Assembly: GCA_034435675.1 (NCBI GenBank)
Contig: DAOTWP010000224.1
Coordinates: forward strand, 1 to 32,515
Origin: DAOTWP01 sp034435675
GTDB lineage: Bacteria; Chloroflexota; Anaerolineae; Aggregatilineales; Phototrophicaceae
DNA length: 32,515 bases
Direction of reading: 5' to 3'
Below the pieces are notes generated by a model. It saw nothing but the letters and a program-made list of their open reading frames with translations, searched no databases and was not told where the DNA came from. Both the position numbers and the translations under genes were made by a program. This document shows positions 25,260 to 31,696 of the stretch, piece by piece; within the stretch, counting starts at the first letter, position 1, and each line of letters begins with the position of its first letter.

Positions 25260-25289
25260 TTGAACCGGCGCGGTTGTCTGTGCTAAAAT
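25260..25289 (+). promoter_or_regulatory. Proximal promoter P2 of the tRNA cluster
   Basis: TTGAAC (25260-25265), an 18-nt spacer and TAAAAT (25284-25289) end 11 nt before the first base of tRNA-Thr(UGU), so transcription would start only a few bases before the mature tRNA. Confidence 0.6.
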
Positions 25290-25300
25290 GCAGGGGCGAC

Positions 25301-25373
25301 GCCGCCATAGCTCAGTTGGCAGAGCACTCGCCTTGTAAGCGAGATGTCCTGGGTTCGAACCCCAGTGGCGGCT
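25301..25373 (+). tRNA. tRNA-Thr (anticodon UGU)
   Basis: A full cloverleaf: acceptor GCCGCCA/TGGCGGC, D-arm with AGTTGGCAGA, anticodon stem CTCGC/GCGAG with loop CTTGTAA (TGT at 25334-25336), and T-arm CTGGG-TTCGAAC-CCCAG. CCA is not encoded. It is the first tRNA of the cluster. Confidence 0.97.
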
Positions 25374-25403
25374 TTGCGCGCAGCTTTACATGTGAGTGTT
25401 CTG

Positions 25404-25811
25404 ATGGTTTCTACACTGTTCCTTAGCAAAGCGCGCAACAGCAAGAAACAAGGCGATATTGGTCTTGTTGTTGCGATTGCCTGGTTTGAACTAAACGGGT
25501 ATCCGGTGCTTGTCCCTCTGACAGACAGCCAAGACTACGATCTTGGGGTTGATATCGAGGGCAAACTGCACAGAGTTCAGGTGAGAACGACCTACTATAA
25601 AAAAGACAACGGCACATTTGTTGTCAATTTGTTGGTATCGGGAGGCAATCGTTCTGGAACAGGGCGAATCAAACGTTTTGATGCTGAACGCTTCGATTAT
25701 CTATTCGTCGTTACCGATAACGGTGACCGGTATTTGATCCCTGCCAGCAAAATCACTGCGTCACGATCACTCACACTTGGCGAAAAATACGCCGAATATC
25801 TTGTTGAGTAA
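25404..25811 (+). CDS. PD-(D/E)XK endonuclease-like protein (group I intron endonuclease family) between tRNA genes
   Basis: A 135-residue protein resembling the PDDEXK_5 / I-Ssp6803I-like family: KKQGDIGLVVAIAWFELNGY (14-33), then PVLVPLTDSQDYDLGVDIEG with D46, then RVQVRT (57-62), and later FDYLFVVT and YLIPASKI. The family norm has a Glu after GDIG and a QxK motif; here these are Leu21 and Q59-x-R61, so catalysis may be weakened. The gene starts 30 nt after tRNA-Thr(UGU) and its TAA ends 2 nt before tRNA-Tyr, so it is transcribed with the tRNAs and its 3' end would be made by tRNA 5' processing. It is less GC-rich than its neighbours, a sign of transfer. No intron is seen in the flanking tRNAs. 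The start has only a weak GAG upstream. Confidence 0.78.
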   Translation: MVSTLFLSKARNSKKQGDIGLVVAIAWFELNGYPVLVPLTDSQDYDLGVDIEGKLHRVQVRTTYYKKDNGTFVVNLLVSGGNRSGTGRIKRFDAERFDYLFVVTDNGDRYLIPASKITASRSLTLGEKYAEYLVE

Positions 25812-25813
25812 AT

Positions 25814-25896
25814 GGGTCGGTGTCCCGAGCGGCAAAGGGGTCTGACTGTAAATCAGATGGCGACAGCCTTCGCAGGTTCGAGTCCTGCCCGGCCCA
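25814..25896 (+). tRNA. tRNA-Tyr (anticodon GUA)
   Basis: A class II tRNA of 83 nt with acceptor GGGTCGG/CCGGCCC (one G-T pair), anticodon loop CTGTAAA, a long variable arm (GGCGACAGCC) and T-arm GCAGG-TTCGAGT-CCTGC. It begins 2 nt after the endonuclease-like gene's stop codon. Confidence 0.96.
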
Positions 25897-25928
25897 CTGC
25901 AAGTGCACCACAAATGAACAGCCGTATT

Positions 25929-26001
25929 GCCTTTGTAGCTCAGTCGGCAGAGCGCATTCTTGGTAAGAATGAGGTCACGGGTTCGAATCCCGTCAAAGGC
26001 T
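25929..26001 (+). tRNA. tRNA-Thr (anticodon GGU)
   Basis: Acceptor GCCTTTG/CAAAGGC, anticodon stem CATTC/GAATG with loop TTGGTAA, and T-arm CGGG-TTCGAAT-CCCG. It lies 32 nt after tRNA-Tyr. CCA is not encoded. Confidence 0.96.
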
Positions 26002-26014
26002 CTGACTCAAACGA

Positions 26015-26036
26015 GCGCCACCCGCGTGTGTGGCGC
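26015..26036 (+). other. Hairpin between tRNA-Thr(GGU) and rpmG
   Basis: GCGCCAC (26015-26021) pairs with GTGGCGC (26030-26036), loop 8 nt, followed by GTCTTGTT. It could be a leaky terminator or a processing site that separates the tRNA precursor from the rpmG message. Confidence 0.45.
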
Positions 26037-26061
26037 GTCTTGTTAGTTATGGAGGTACAGC

Positions 26062-26223
26062 ATGGCGAAAAAGGGCAACCGCACGCTCATCAAAATGAAG
26101 AGCACCGAAAGCGGTTATATGTATATCACCTATAAGAACAAGCGCAATGACACCAACCGCCTGGAACTAAAGAAATACGATCCGATCCTGCGGCGGCATG
26201 TGCTGTTCCGTGAAACCAAGTAG
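26062..26223 (+). CDS. rpmG: 50S ribosomal protein L33
   Basis: A 53-residue protein starting MAKKGNRTLIKMKSTESGY and ending in LELKKYDPILRRHVLFRETK, the classic L33 layout with the YxTxKNKRNxxxRLELKKY core. It has no CxxC pairs, so it is the zinc-free (C-) form. GGAGG at 26051-26055 precedes the ATG. L33 is a small basic protein of the large subunit near the E site. It occupies the place where tuf lies in the E. coli tRNA-tufB cluster. Confidence 0.96.
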   Translation: MAKKGNRTLIKMKSTESGYMYITYKNKRNDTNRLELKKYDPILRRHVLFRETK

Positions 26224-26249
26224 ACCAGCTCTGGCTGCGCAAGAGTGAG

Positions 26250-26276
26250 CGTCCGGCGTTTTTCCGGGCGTTTTTT
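26250..26276 (+). terminator. Intrinsic terminator after rpmG
   Basis: CGTCCGG (26250-26256) pairs with CCGGGCG (26264-26270) with one G-T pair, followed directly by six T (26271-26276). It closes the first half of the cluster; a new promoter follows. Confidence 0.65.
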
Positions 26277-26302
26277 GTGTCTGCGATTTGCCAGGCTGTT
26301 CA

Positions 26303-26331
26303 TTGACACCCCTTAGCGCGTCGGGTAGAAT
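26303..26331 (+). promoter_or_regulatory. Promoter of the tRNA-Trp-secE-nusG unit
   Basis: A perfect TTGACA (26303-26308), 17-nt spacer and TAGAAT (26326-26331) lie about 90 nt before tRNA-Trp and right after the rpmG terminator. Confidence 0.7.
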
Positions 26332-26422
26332 AAGCGCAAGCTCAACGAGTGTGCGCTAAACATCAGCCCCTGCGTGTCAAAAGTGGGGTATTCTGATGGT
26401 GGAATAGCAAGTGGACAGGTAT

Positions 26423-26495
26423 AGGGGTGTAGCTCAGCTGGCAGAGCGGCGCTCTCCAAAAGCGTAGGCCGTGGGTTCGAATCCTACCACCCCTG
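26423..26495 (+). tRNA. tRNA-Trp (anticodon CCA)
   Basis: Acceptor AGGGGTG/CACCCCT, D-arm with AGCTGGCAGA, anticodon loop CTCCAAA flanked by a GCGCT/AGCGT stem, and T-arm GTGGG-TTCGAAT-CCTAC. Discriminator G; CCA is not encoded. It precedes secE, as in many bacteria. Confidence 0.95.
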
Positions 26496-26509
26496 TAGAA
26501 ACACCTTAC

Positions 26510-26532
26510 GACACCGTCCCCGCGACGGTGTC
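26510..26532 (+). other. Perfect 9-bp hairpin after tRNA-Trp
   Basis: GACACCGTC (26510-26518) pairs with GACGGTGTC (26524-26532), loop 5 nt. It is followed by TGTCATAATAG rather than a T run, so a processing signal or partial terminator is more likely than full termination before secE. Confidence 0.5.
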
Positions 26533-26646
26533 TGTCATAATAGACCCGTACAACTGCTCATCCTGCGCCTACAGACTGCGCTGCGCCAGTGCCGCCACGC
26601 AGCCGGGGATCAATCAGGTCAATACTTGCTTAAGGAGATGATGCGC

Positions 26647-27168
26647 ATGTCCGCCTCAGAGACATTAGACGAAAAACGCGAACGCCGCCGCCAGCGCCGT
26701 CGTACTAAAGCGGTCGATATTGCCTCCCCGGACCAAGACGCTGTGCTTGATGCTGAGGAAGAAGCCGAGGAGGCGCTGGACGAAGCGTTTGACGATGGGC
26801 GCGGGGTCACCGCGAAAAAGGGCCGCGCCACCCCCGGACGCCGCAACCAGTTGGACGCGCCAGAGGAACGGCGCAGCAATTTTCTGACCCGCCCAATCTA
26901 TGCTGTGGTGGACTATTTTACCGGCGTCAGGTCAGAATTGGCGAAAGTCACCTGGCCCACCCGTGAAGAAGCGCGTCGTTTGACGATAATCGTCATTGTG
27001 ACGACCATCGTGTCCGCCATTGTACTTGGCATCGTCAGTCTGGCATTTGGCGAATTGTTCCGCCTTGGGCTGCAAACCCCGGCGCTGATTATCGCCACCT
27101 TTGTCATTATCACGCTCGGCGCGCTGTACTGGCTGCGCCGGGGCAGTACCCAGAACACCCGCTTCTAG
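26647..27168 (+). CDS. secE: Preprotein translocase subunit SecE, with a long N-terminal extension
   Basis: 173 residues from the ATG at 26647, 9 nt after AAGGAG. The SecE core is at about 85-131: YAVVDYFTGVRSELAKVTWP, TREEARR and the membrane helix LTIIVIVTTIVSAIVLGIVS. A second hydrophobic segment, ALIIATFVIITLGALYWL (146-163), follows, which is not usual in single-helix SecE. The first 80 residues are very charged: basic (RERRRQRRRT), then acidic (DAEEEAEEALDEAFDD). SecE clamps SecY in the Sec translocon. Gene order tRNA-Trp-secE-nusG-rplK-rplA supports the call. Confidence 0.93.
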   Translation: MSASETLDEKRERRRQRRRTKAVDIASPDQDAVLDAEEEAEEALDEAFDDGRGVTAKKGRATPGRRNQLDAPEERRSNFLTRPIYAVVDYFTGVRSELAKVTWPTREEARRLTIIVIVTTIVSAIVLGIVSLAFGELFRLGLQTPALIIATFVIITLGALYWLRRGSTQNTRF

Positions 27169-27258
27169 CCGCCAGGCGGCTTTGATCCGGTGAACGCTGC
27201 CGGAACGGGTGTGGCGGACTCAAGCTGCAAACAATAAGTGTGGAGTTTTGATTCAGGC

Positions 27259-27915
27259 ATGTTTGACGATAAAAACAGCCCGCAGGACGATTACGATCCC
27301 GAACCGGTGTATCTCGACGAGGACACTGATGACGACGGGGACGATGATGGCATTCGGATTTCGCTGGATGACAGCGATACGTCCGGCGGTGCTGAACGTC
27401 ACTGGTATGTTGTCCATTGTTATTCGGGGTACGAAAACAAGGTGCGCCACGCCATTGAACAGCGCATCGAAACCATGGGCATGCGCGACAAGATTTTCGA
27501 CGTGATTGTGCCGACCGAAGAAGAAATCGAAGTCAAGGACGGCAAGCGCAAAACTGTCGAAAAGCGCGTCTTTCCGGGGTATATCCTCGTCAAGATGGTC
27601 ATGGATGAAGACTCGTGGTATGTGGTGCGCAACACCCCCGGCGTGACCGGCTTTGTGGGCATGGGCAACGAACCGACGCCGCTGCGCCCGGAAGAAGTCA
27701 AACAGATTTTGGATCGTATGGAGAGCGACAAGCCGGTGGTCAAGGTGTCGTTCAAGATCGGGCAAAAGGTGCGCATTGTGGACGGTCCATTCGCCGACTT
27801 CACCGGCATGGTTGCCGCCATTGACCCCGACAAAACCAAAGTCCGCGTGATGGTCAGCTTCTTCGGGCGCGATACGCCGGTAGAACTGGACTTTCTGGAA
27901 GTGGAAAAAGTGTAA
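27259..27915 (+). CDS. nusG: Transcription termination/antitermination protein NusG
   Basis: 218 residues from the ATG at 27259 (GGAG 13 nt upstream; a GTG at 27238 is less likely). The NGN domain begins at about residue 48 (RHWYVVHCYSGYENKV) and includes KRVFPGYILVKM and TPGVTGFVG; the KOW domain is GQKVRIVDGPFADFTGMV near 167-184, ending in VELDFLEVEKV. It binds RNA polymerase and links it to Rho or ribosomes. A very acidic extension of about 45 residues (DEDTDDDGDDDG) precedes the NGN domain, like the one on SecE next door. Confidence 0.95.
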   Translation: MFDDKNSPQDDYDPEPVYLDEDTDDDGDDDGIRISLDDSDTSGGAERHWYVVHCYSGYENKVRHAIEQRIETMGMRDKIFDVIVPTEEEIEVKDGKRKTVEKRVFPGYILVKMVMDEDSWYVVRNTPGVTGFVGMGNEPTPLRPEEVKQILDRMESDKPVVKVSFKIGQKVRIVDGPFADFTGMVAAIDPDKTKVRVMVSFFGRDTPVELDFLEVEKV

Positions 27916-28094
27916 GCGTCGATTAGAGAAGCTGCGCGAGAAGTCGCGTTTTCCTCGTAGGAGCGCGGCATGCCGCACCGGGCTTTTCACAGATTCGCAG
28001 CAAGCAGGTATAGGTATATCCAGCGGTATCCGGGCATAGTGCAGGGCGTCCCCGGCGCTGTACAGCAGACAATCTCGAAACTTGAGGATGAATC

Positions 28095-28520
28095 ATGGCA
28101 AAAAAGATCAAAGCGATAGTCACGCTGCAAATTCAGGCTGGCAAAGCCAACCCCGCGCCGCCGATTGGTCCGGCGCTGGCGCAGCACGGCATCAACCTGA
28201 TGGGCTTCTGCAAGGAATATAACGCCCGCACCAGCAACCGCATGGGCGAGATTGTCCCGGCAGAAATTACGATTTTTTCGGACGGCTCGTTCAAGTTTAT
28301 CCTGAAAAGCCCGCCGACCACCTTCCTGATCAAACGCGCGGCTGGCGTCGACTCCGGCTCCTCCAACGCCAAAACGCAGAAGGTCGGCAAGCTGACCCGC
28401 AAGCAGGTGCGCGAGATCGCCGAAGCGAAATTCCAGGATATGAACGCCTACGACATCGAAATGGCGATGAAGCAGGTGGAAGGCACTGCCCGTAACATGG
28501 GCATTGAAGTCACTGACTAA
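28095..28520 (+). CDS. rplK: 50S ribosomal protein L11
   Basis: A 141-residue L11 of normal length: MAKKIKAIVTLQIQAGKANP, then PAPPIGPALAQHGINLMGFC, KSPPTTFLIKRAAG and the RNA-binding C-terminus GKLTRKQVREIAEAK...GTARNMGIEV. GAGGA lies before the ATG. The 179-nt gap from nusG holds a weak 5-bp GAAG hairpin with TTTT (27935-27952) and the 12-bp palindrome GCGGCATGCCGC (27965-27976), possibly leader structures. Confidence 0.97.
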   Translation: MAKKIKAIVTLQIQAGKANPAPPIGPALAQHGINLMGFCKEYNARTSNRMGEIVPAEITIFSDGSFKFILKSPPTTFLIKRAAGVDSGSSNAKTQKVGKLTRKQVREIAEAKFQDMNAYDIEMAMKQVEGTARNMGIEVTD

Positions 28521-28596
28521 GCACCGATCCAAAAACCGACTTTGCTGAACCTGGGGATTATGCAATTCAAGAATTTAATCGAATAACGTTTTTCGC

Positions 28597-28620
28597 AGGG
28601 TTGAAGCATGCTTCAACCCT
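28597..28620. repeat. 24-bp perfect palindrome in the rplK-rplA gap
   Basis: The arms AGGGTTGAAGCA and TGCTTCAACCCT abut without spacer. In RNA this gives a stem of about 10 bp with a 4-nt loop, not followed directly by T. It lies in a 258-nt gap between two genes that are usually a few bases apart. Confidence 0.7.
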
Positions 28621-28726
28621 ACCCGATAACCTGATTATTTTCTTAAAGATCATCATCCCCTTGTCCGAGTTTACAGGTAGATATTCAGGTTGCAGCACCC
28701 GCAGTACACATTTTGTTCTGATTAGC

Positions 28727-28764
28727 GTGGGAGAGCGCGGCGCCTGCCAGCGCTCGTTTACCAC
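28727..28764 (+). promoter_or_regulatory. Leader hairpin next to the rplA ribosome binding site
   Basis: GAGCGC (28733-28738) pairs with GCGCTC (28750-28755), with outer GTGG (28727-28730) and CCAC (28761-28764). The AGGAG of rplA follows at once. It could be a site for L1 or another regulator, but I cannot match it to the known L1 target. Confidence 0.35.
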
Positions 28765-28778
28765 AGGAGAAAACCAAC

Positions 28779-29483
28779 ATGGCTGGACACGGCAAGCGTT
28801 ATCAGGAAGTTTCCAAAACCATTGACCGCGATAACTTCTACCCGCTGGAAGACGCGGTGAATCTGGCAAAAGCCGCCGCGAAGGCGAAGTTCGATGAAAC
28901 GATTGAACTGCACTTCCGGCTGGGCATTGACCCGCGCCACAGCGACCAGCAGGTGCGCAGCACCGTGCTGCTGCCGCATGGGCTGGGCAAAACTGTGCGG
29001 GTGCTGGTCTTTGCAGAAGGCGAAGAGGCACGCGCCGCCGAAGCCGCAGGCGCGGACATCATCGCCGGGGATGAAGAACTCAACCGCATCCAGAATGAAG
29101 GCTGGCTGGACTTTGACGCGACGCTGGCAACGCCCACGATGATGAAGAAAGTCGGGCGGGTGGCGCGTATTCTTGGTCCGCGCGGGCTGATGCCAAACCC
29201 CAAAGCGGGCACGGTAGTTGCGCCGGAAGATCTGGGGCGCGCCATCGAAGAACTGAAAGCCGGGCGTGTGGAATTCCGCAACGACAAGACCGGCAATCTG
29301 CATGTTCCGGTGGGCAAGGCGAGCTTTGAAGCCGCGAAACTGCACGAAAATGCGCAGGCGGTGGTAGAAGCAGTGATCCGTGTGAAGCCCAGCGGCGTAA
29401 AGGGCGTGTATCTCAAGCGCCTGACCATCACTTCGACGATGGGACCGGGCATTCGCGTGCAGCCCCCGGCTGGCTCGTCATAA
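28779..29483 (+). CDS. rplA: 50S ribosomal protein L1
   Basis: A 234-residue L1 of normal length: MAGHGKRYQEV, AVNLAKAAAKAKFDETIELH, ADIIAGDEELNRIQNEGWLDFD, the signature GRVARILGPRGLMPNPKAGT and GKASFEAAKLHENAQAVVEA. It binds 23S rRNA at the mobile L1 stalk and in many bacteria represses its own operon. AGGAG precedes the ATG. A strong terminator follows, so rplJ-rplL-rpoBC are not part of this transcript. Confidence 0.97.
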   Translation: MAGHGKRYQEVSKTIDRDNFYPLEDAVNLAKAAAKAKFDETIELHFRLGIDPRHSDQQVRSTVLLPHGLGKTVRVLVFAEGEEARAAEAAGADIIAGDEELNRIQNEGWLDFDATLATPTMMKKVGRVARILGPRGLMPNPKAGTVVAPEDLGRAIEELKAGRVEFRNDKTGNLHVPVGKASFEAAKLHENAQAVVEAVIRVKPSGVKGVYLKRLTITSTMGPGIRVQPPAGSS

Positions 29484-29520
29484 GCTGCTGCGGTTGACCC
29501 GCCGCATGTAAAATCCCTGA

Positions 29521-29549
29521 GGGGCATACCGGCTGGTATGCCCCTTTTT
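29521..29549 (+). terminator. Intrinsic terminator after rplA
   Basis: GGGGCATACC and GGTATGCCCC form a perfect 10-bp stem with a GGCT loop, followed by TTTTTG. It ends the ribosomal cluster 38 nt after the stop codon and just before the convergent lytic transglycosylase gene. Confidence 0.92.
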
Positions 29550-29559
29550 GTTTGCCGGG

Positions 29560-30276
29560 TTACTGCATGCCCAGTACAGCCGCCGCCATGCTGCACAACT
29601 GCGCGCCCCCTGCCGCCAGCCAGCGGTTGAGCGTGTCGCTGCTGCTGCTGTTGCCCACCGCGTCGTGGTAAATGCCGGTGCCCCACACGTAATAGCGCTG
29701 GGTCTGCGCAACCCAGGTGTCATAGCTGCGCTGCACCACAGACGGTCCCCCGTTGTAACACGCCAGCGTCAGCCCCACATCGTTATCCGCAAAAACGCTG
29801 CACTGCTGCAAAACGCTGGCGCCGCGCATAGCGTTGGTGTTAGGGTCAAGCTGGTTTTCTGTGCTGGCGAAATGAAACGGCATCACCTGAAACAAGCCCT
29901 GCGCCCCGGCGTAACTGCTGATCGTCGGATGCCCACAGGACTCAATCTGCATCACCGTTGCCAGCAGATTGGGGTCAAGGGCATATTCCCGCGCCCAGCG
30001 GGCGATGTCGTTTTCCCAGTAATCAATCTCGCGGGTGAACAGCGGGGCAATGCTGCTGCCATCGTCAAACAGGCTGCCGATCAACGCGGGAATGCTGCTG
30101 ACCACACTGCCCGCCACATGCAGCACCCCACTGACTGCCGGGGGCAGCACGTAGGGCAGCATAATCACCCCGGCAACCGCCAGCATCAGCACAGATGGGA
30201 AGTGCGCCTGCACAAAGCGCCGCAGCCGGGTATCCGGCGGCGCAGGGGTATTTCTGCGTCGGGTACGAACTGCCAT
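29560..30276 (-). CDS. Lytic transglycosylase (SLT domain), membrane-anchored
   Basis: 238 residues from the ATG at 30276, which has GGATAGG 8 nt upstream; a GTG at 30285 is possible. A basic N-terminus (VRTRRRN) is followed by one membrane segment (about 28-50), then a spacer and an SLT goose-lysozyme-like domain: YALDPNLLATVMQIESCGHP with catalytic Glu in IES, SSYAGAQGLFQVMPFHF, and LTLACYNGGPSVV. It would cleave peptidoglycan glycan strands outside the membrane. It converges on the ribosomal cluster with 10 nt between its stop and the rplA terminator. Confidence 0.9.
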   Translation of the reverse strand: MAVRTRRRNTPAPPDTRLRRFVQAHFPSVLMLAVAGVIMLPYVLPPAVSGVLHVAGSVVSSIPALIGSLFDDGSSIAPLFTREIDYWENDIARWAREYALDPNLLATVMQIESCGHPTISSYAGAQGLFQVMPFHFASTENQLDPNTNAMRGASVLQQCSVFADNDVGLTLACYNGGPSVVQRSYDTWVAQTQRYYVWGTGIYHDAVGNSSSSDTLNRWLAAGGAQLCSMAAAVLGMQ

Positions 30277-30470
30277 ATGCCGCACCTATCCAGAGCAAAA
30301 TCCAAGCAGCGAGTAGCGCCTGTGTTTAGACTACCCTGCCAGCGGTCAAAATTGCATTGAGAGCTAACGGATTGTTATGCCTTCAAAGCGTATTGTAATG
30401 CGCTTGATTTAAGTGCTATTTTAGAACATGGGTTCGCTTTTTGCAAGGGGAATTTCAGCAGCAGGCAAAC

Positions 30471-30492
30471 GGGCACACTACCCGGTGTGCCC
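30471..30492 (-). terminator. Possible terminator of the YdeI/DUF3224 operon
   Basis: GGGCACAC (30471-30478) pairs with GTGTGCCC (30485-30492), loop 6 nt, 26 nt beyond the stop of the YdeI-like gene on the minus strand. The following sequence is only mildly T-rich, so confidence is moderate. Confidence 0.45.
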
Positions 30493-30517
30493 TGCTGTCC
30501 AGCGTCTTCTCGCCGGA

Positions 30518-31093
30518 TCAATTGTGAGGTTTTTGCCCGGCGACCAGCTTCTCGACCCACTCCGTGATGCGCTTCTGGCGTGTTTCCGGTTTGCGCGCGG
30601 TGGTGATGTGAAACAGAATCGCATAGCGGTTAGCGCTGTTGAGCTGCTCAAAGAACGTCTGCGCCTGTGGATTCTGTGCCAGCGCCGCCTGCAAATCTTC
30701 CGGCACGGTGATGGTGCGCTGTCCCGCATAGGCAGCCTCCCAGCGTCCATCCGCCTGCGCGCGTTCGACCTCTGCCATCCCCGCAGGCTGCATTCTGCCC
30801 TGCTCAATCAGCGTCAGCGCTTTGTCGCGGTTGATGCGTGACCAGGGGCTGCTGCGGCGGCGCGGCGTAAACTTTTGCAGCCAGAACTGGTCGTCAAACT
30901 TATTCTTCTGCCCGTCAATCCAGCCAAAGCACAGCGCTTCATCCAGCGCTTCGGCATAGGACACCGAAACATGCCCGGAATCCTTCTTTGCCAGTTTCAG
31001 CCACAAGCCCTCTGGCGTCTTGTTATGGTGCGCTTCCAGCCATGCGCGCCATGCCGCCTGCGACTCAAACAACACGATTGGCACGTCCGCCAT
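30518..31093 (-). CDS. YdeI/OmpD-associated (OmdA) family protein
   Basis: 191 residues from the ATG at 31093 with AAAGGAG upstream; the longer frame to 31144 lacks this. Family features: an N-terminal LFESQAAWRAWLEAHH, GLWLKLAKKDSG, YAEALDEALCFGWIDGQKNK, FTPRRRSSPWSRIN, and the C-terminal OmdA part TARKPETRQKRITEWVEKL. Proteins of this family are small cytoplasmic proteins linked to envelope stress or antimicrobial peptide response in enteric bacteria; the biochemical role is unknown. It is 34 nt after the DUF3224 gene and shares its operon. Confidence 0.88.
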   Translation of the reverse strand: MADVPIVLFESQAAWRAWLEAHHNKTPEGLWLKLAKKDSGHVSVSYAEALDEALCFGWIDGQKNKFDDQFWLQKFTPRRRSSPWSRINRDKALTLIEQGRMQPAGMAEVERAQADGRWEAAYAGQRTITVPEDLQAALAQNPQAQTFFEQLNSANRYAILFHITTARKPETRQKRITEWVEKLVAGQKPHN

Positions 31094-31127
31094 TGTCGGC
31101 TCCTTTCTGTTTTCCCGTGCGGCGGCG

Positions 31128-31547
31128 CTATCCGGCGAAAGCATAGTCCAGATGCAGCGGGTAGCGCTCCTGATGTCCGGTGAGGTCTACGCTGCCCGTG
31201 CCGCGCAGCCCCGCCAGTTCGCCCGTCCCCGAGCCGGGCACAATGACCAGTGTCGCCTTAACACCGTCCTTCTCAAATGTACCGGTGTGCTGGAAGGTGA
31301 ACGTCCCCTGTTTGCCGCCGATGCTGCCGGTGAAGTGTTCCAGCGCCACAAAGCTGCCGTGCTCGCCTTCTTCGACATAACACATCAGGTAACGCACGAC
31401 GCTCTCGCCGCTGATTTCGCCGCTGTAGCTGTACTTCACGTTCGCCTGCGTGTTTTTTGCCCCGCTGACCTCCTGCTGTGGTTTGCCCTCCCAGGTGTTT
31501 TCGTCCCAGCCCTGCACCGAAAACCATGCCTGAACTGCTGTGTTCAT
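31128..31547 (-). CDS. DUF3224 family protein
   Basis: A 139-residue predicted beta-barrel protein (PF11528) with FSVQGWDENTW near the start, then VKYSYSGEISGESVVRYLM, FVALEHFTGSIGGKQGTF, QHTGTFEKDGV and the family-typical GSGTGELAGLRGTGSV. GGAGG lies 8 nt before the ATG. DUF3224 proteins have no known reaction; the fold resembles the allene oxide cyclase-type barrel. It is the first gene of the operon and is divergent from the AraC-type regulator. Confidence 0.85.
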   Translation of the reverse strand: MNTAVQAWFSVQGWDENTWEGKPQQEVSGAKNTQANVKYSYSGEISGESVVRYLMCYVEEGEHGSFVALEHFTGSIGGKQGTFTFQHTGTFEKDGVKATLVIVPGSGTGELAGLRGTGSVDLTGHQERYPLHLDYAFAG

Positions 31548-31696
31548 CTGTGCCGTCCTCCATCATGAACGTTAAAATTGACATTGTTCACTATAGCAGG
31601 CGGGGGAACAGCGTGTATTGTAAATACGCGCCAAAAGCGAAATTCTGTGCTACCATGAACATGTTTCCGGCAGAACAATAACCGAGGTTGCTCTGT

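Noticed and set aside
25301..26001. A group I intron in one of the tRNA genes near the endonuclease-like ORF
   Set aside because: All three flanking tRNAs fold as continuous cloverleaves with intact anticodon loops, and no intron core sequence is seen.
25812..26135. A 107-codon frame running through tRNA-Tyr and tRNA-Thr into rpmG
   Set aside because: It consists mainly of tRNA sequence and the out-of-frame start of rpmG.
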